From Hydrogenophaga pseudoflava (GTDB taxonomy: Bacteria > Pseudomonadota > Gammaproteobacteria > Burkholderiales > Burkholderiaceae_C), in the NCBI RefSeq assembly GCF_031020795.1, contig NZ_JAVHJP010000002.1, positions 62,001 through 126,000 of the forward strand: a stretch of DNA of 64,000 nt. Reading direction: 5' to 3'. The notes below the pieces were generated by a model. The model was given only the letters and a program-made list of their open reading frames with translations, had not been told where the DNA came from and did no database searches. The translations under genes and the position numbers were made by a program. Positions 62,008-64,000 of the stretch are shown here, one piece after another. How positions within the stretch are numbered: the stretch's first letter is position 1; each line of letters opens with the position of its first letter.

Positions 62008-64000
62008 ATGCTGTTTGAAGATCCCACCCCGCTGGTCGCGGGCCTGAACCCAGAGCAGGCCGCGGCCGTCACCCTGCCACCCGAACACGCGCTCATCCTG
62101 GCCGGCGCCGGCTCGGGCAAGACCCGGGTGCTGACCACCCGCATCGCCTGGCTGCTGCAGAGCGGGCAGGCGGGGCCGGGCGGCATCATGGCCGTGACCT
62201 TCACCAACAAGGCGGCCAAGGAAATGATGACGCGCCTGACCGCGATGCTGCCGGTCAATGTGCGCGGCATGTGGATCGGCACCTTCCACGGCCTGTGCAA
62301 CCGCTTCCTGCGCGCGCACCACCAGGCCGCCGGCCTGCCGCAGACTTTCCAGATCCTGGACACGCAGGACCAGCTCTCGGCCATCAAGCGCCTGTGCAAG
62401 CAGCACAACGTGGACGACGAACGTTTTCCGCCCAAGCAGCTGCAGTGGTTCATCAGCGGCTGCAAGGAGGACGGCATGCGTCCGCGCGACGTGGTGGTGC
62501 GCGACGACGAGACGCGGCGCAAGGTCGAGATCTACCAGCTCTACGAAGAGCAGTGCCAGCGCGAAGGCGTGGTGGACTTCGGCGAGCTGATGCTGCGCAG
62601 CTACGAGGTGCTGCGCGACAACGACCCGATCCGCGTGCACTACCAGCGGCGCTTCAAACACATCCTGATCGACGAGTTCCAGGACACCAACCGCCTGCAG
62701 TACGCCTGGATCAAGATGTTCTCCTCGTCACCGCTCGAAGGCCTGCCGCCCTCGGGCAACGCGGTGTTCGCCGTGGGCGACGACGACCAGAGCATCTACG
62801 CCTTTCGCGGCGCACGCGTGGGCAATATGGCCGACTTCGTGCGGGAGTTCCAGGTGAAGCACCAGATCAAGCTGGAGCAGAACTACCGCAGCGCCAGCAA
62901 CATCCTCAACACCGCCAACGAGCTGATCAGCCACAACAGCCGCCGCCTGGGCAAGAACCTGCGCACCGACGCGGGCGCGGGCGAGCCGGTGCGGGTCTAC
63001 GAATCGGTGAGCGACTTCGCCGAAGCGCAGTGGATGGTGGACGAGATGAAGCAGCTCGAACGCGAGGGCACAGCTCGCAGCGAGATGGCGGTGCTCTACC
63101 GCAGCAACGCGCAGAGCCGCGTGGTCGAGACCGCGCTGTTCAACGCCGCGATTCCCTACCGCGTCTATGGCGGCCTGCGCTTCTTCGAACGCGCCGAAAT
63201 CAAGCACGCGCTGGCCTATCTGCGCCTGCTGGAGAACCCGCACGACGACACCAGCTTCCTGCGCGTGGTGAACTTCCCGCCACGCGGCATCGGCGCGCGC
63301 AGCGTCGAGCAGCTGCAGGATGTGGCGCGCGCCAGCGGCTGCTCGCTGCACGACGCGGTCAGTGGCGTGACCGGGCGTGCCGGCACGGCCATCGCCAACT
63401 TCGTGGCGCTGCTGGACGTGATGCGCGAGAAGACCGAAGCCATGACCTTGAAAGAGATCATCGAACTGGTGCTCGACAAGAGCGGCCTGATCGAACACTT
63501 TCGCAACGAGCGCGAGGGCGAAGACCGGGTGGAGAACCTGGAGGAACTGGTCAACGCGGCCGAGAGCTTCGTGATGCAGGAGGGCTTTGGCCGCGATGCC
63601 GTGGCGCTGCCGGTGGACGAACACGGGCCTTCGTTGTCCCAGAGCCCGGTCAGCCAGGGGCTGGACCCGGACGCGCCGGTGCTGAACGAGTCGCTGGCGC
63701 CCGACGCCGAGACCGGCGAAACGCTGAGCCCGCTGGCCGCCTTCCTCACCCACGCAGCCCTCGAGTCCGGCGACAACCAGGCGCAGGCCGGGCAGGACGC
63801 CGTGCAGCTCATGACGGTGCACGCCGCCAAGGGCCTGGAGTTCGACTGCGTGTTCATCACCGGGCTGGAAGAGGGCCTGTTCCCGCACGAGAACTCCATG
63901 AGCGACCGCGACGGGCTGGAGGAAGAGCGCCGCCTGATGTACGTGGCCATCACGCGGGCGCGCAAGCGCCTGTACCTCAGCCATTCGCAGACGCGCATGC
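62008..64000 (+). CDS. uvrD: UvrD/PcrA-type superfamily I DNA helicase (cut by window edge)
   Basis: At least 664 residues are in the window and the reading frame runs off the right edge with no stop. Motif I AGAGSGKTRVL, Ia TFTNKAAKEM, II LIDEFQDTN, III VGDDDQSIYAFRGA, IV LEQNYRS, V LMTVHAAKGLEFDCVFITGLEEGLFPH and VI EERRLMYVAITRARKRL are all present in order, the full set of UvrD-type helicases. It unwinds DNA in repair. ATG at 62008 directly precedes the family start. Confidence 0.93.
   Translation, partial: MLFEDPTPLVAGLNPEQAAAVTLPPEHALILAGAGSGKTRVLTTRIAWLLQSGQAGPGGIMAVTFTNKAAKEMMTRLTAMLPVNVRGMWIGTFHGLCNRFLRAHHQAAGLPQTFQILDTQDQLSAIKRLCKQHNVDDERFPPKQLQWFISGCKEDGMRPRDVVVRDDETRRKVEIYQLYEEQCQREGVVDFGELMLRSYEVLRDNDPIRVHYQRRFKHILIDEFQDTNRLQYAWIKMFSSSPLEGLPPSGNAVFAVGDDDQSIYAFRGARVGNMADFVREFQVKHQIKLEQNYRSASNILNTANELISHNSRRLGKNLRTDAGAGEPVRVYESVSDFAEAQWMVDEMKQLEREGTARSEMAVLYRSNAQSRVVETALFNAAIPYRVYGGLRFFERAEIKHALAYLRLLENPHDDTSFLRVVNFPPRGIGARSVEQLQDVARASGCSLHDAVSGVTGRAGTAIANFVALLDVMREKTEAMTLKEIIELVLDKSGLIEHFRNEREGEDRVENLEELVNAAESFVMQEGFGRDAVALPVDEHGPSLSQSPVSQGLDPDAPVLNESLAPDAETGETLSPLAAFLTHAALESGDNQAQAGQDAVQLMTVHAAKGLEFDCVFITGLEEGLFPHENSMSDRDGLEEERRLMYVAITRARKRLYLSHSQTRM

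Overview
The window is high-G+C DNA from a nitrogen-fixing betaproteobacterium, most likely order Burkholderiales and Comamonadaceae-like. The support is two Bug/TctC-type binding proteins, FCD-type GntR and several LysR regulators, a Comamonadaceae-style hairpin repeat after nifK, and a complete Mo-nitrogenase structural set. No species can be named from the sequence alone.

Layout. (1) 0-5.9 kb: an FAD amine-oxidase-like gene and a small orphan gene, then a molybdenum operon modE-(NifX-like)-modA-modB-modC. A palindrome matching the ModE operator and a -24/-12 (sigma-54) promoter candidate lie ahead of modE. (2) 5.9-11 kb: a visibly lower-G+C nucleotide-sugar/exopolysaccharide block (epimerase, RfbC-like, SAF-type oxidoreductase, GT2, RfbF). 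(3) 11.1-12.5 kb: a DUF2779 nuclease-like gene. (4) 12.6-19.7 kb: a LysR-controlled catabolic run (HMG-CoA lyase family, class III CoA-transferase, Bug receptor, 4-hydroxyphenylpyruvate dioxygenase, VOC protein, fumarylacetoacetase). (5) 19.7-24.7 kb: a disulfide reductase and the bacterial NHEJ pair Ku/LigD. (6) 25-30.6 kb: a split transketolase, TRAP transporter and SDR dehydrogenase, with a divergent LysR. (7) 31.8-35.4 kb: LysR, Bug receptor and a two-subunit fumarase/tartrate dehydratase ending in a strong terminator.

(8) 35.6-50.6 kb is the nitrogen-fixation region. Two divergent sigma-54 promoters flank one NifA-type site (39597-39612). Leftward they drive an unknown protein, DraT, DraG, a NifO-like protein, an FmdB zinc ribbon and a YkgJ Cys-cluster protein. 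Rightward they drive nifHDK. nifHDK is closed by a repeat and an intrinsic terminator. A four-gene block of three unrecognised proteins and a ferritin-like protein follows. A further sigma-54 promoter then precedes nifE-nifN-nifX-DUF269-DUF683-fdxB-nifQ. nifA, nifB, nifT, nifS, nifU and nifV are not in the window.

(9) 50.7-56.3 kb: a Fur-box-headed FecI/FecR/TonB-receptor/PepSY iron-uptake set directly abutting nifQ. (10) 56.3-64 kb: tRNA-Ala(CGC), a MotA/MotB pair, a beta-hydroxyacid dehydrogenase, a GntR regulator with a clear operator, an alpha/beta hydrolase, GMP reductase and a UvrD-type helicase cut by the window edge.

The genes point to one physiology: molybdate import and Mo sensing feed FeMo-cofactor assembly (NifQ, NifE/N/X), iron uptake supplies the Fe-S demand, and DraT/DraG switch NifH off through its conserved Arg102. 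The most unusual signals are a pair of paralogous small proteins, one beside mod and one beside nif; apparent dual sigma-54/ModE control of the mod operon; and the uncharacterised genes co-transcribed with draTG and lying between nifK and nifE.
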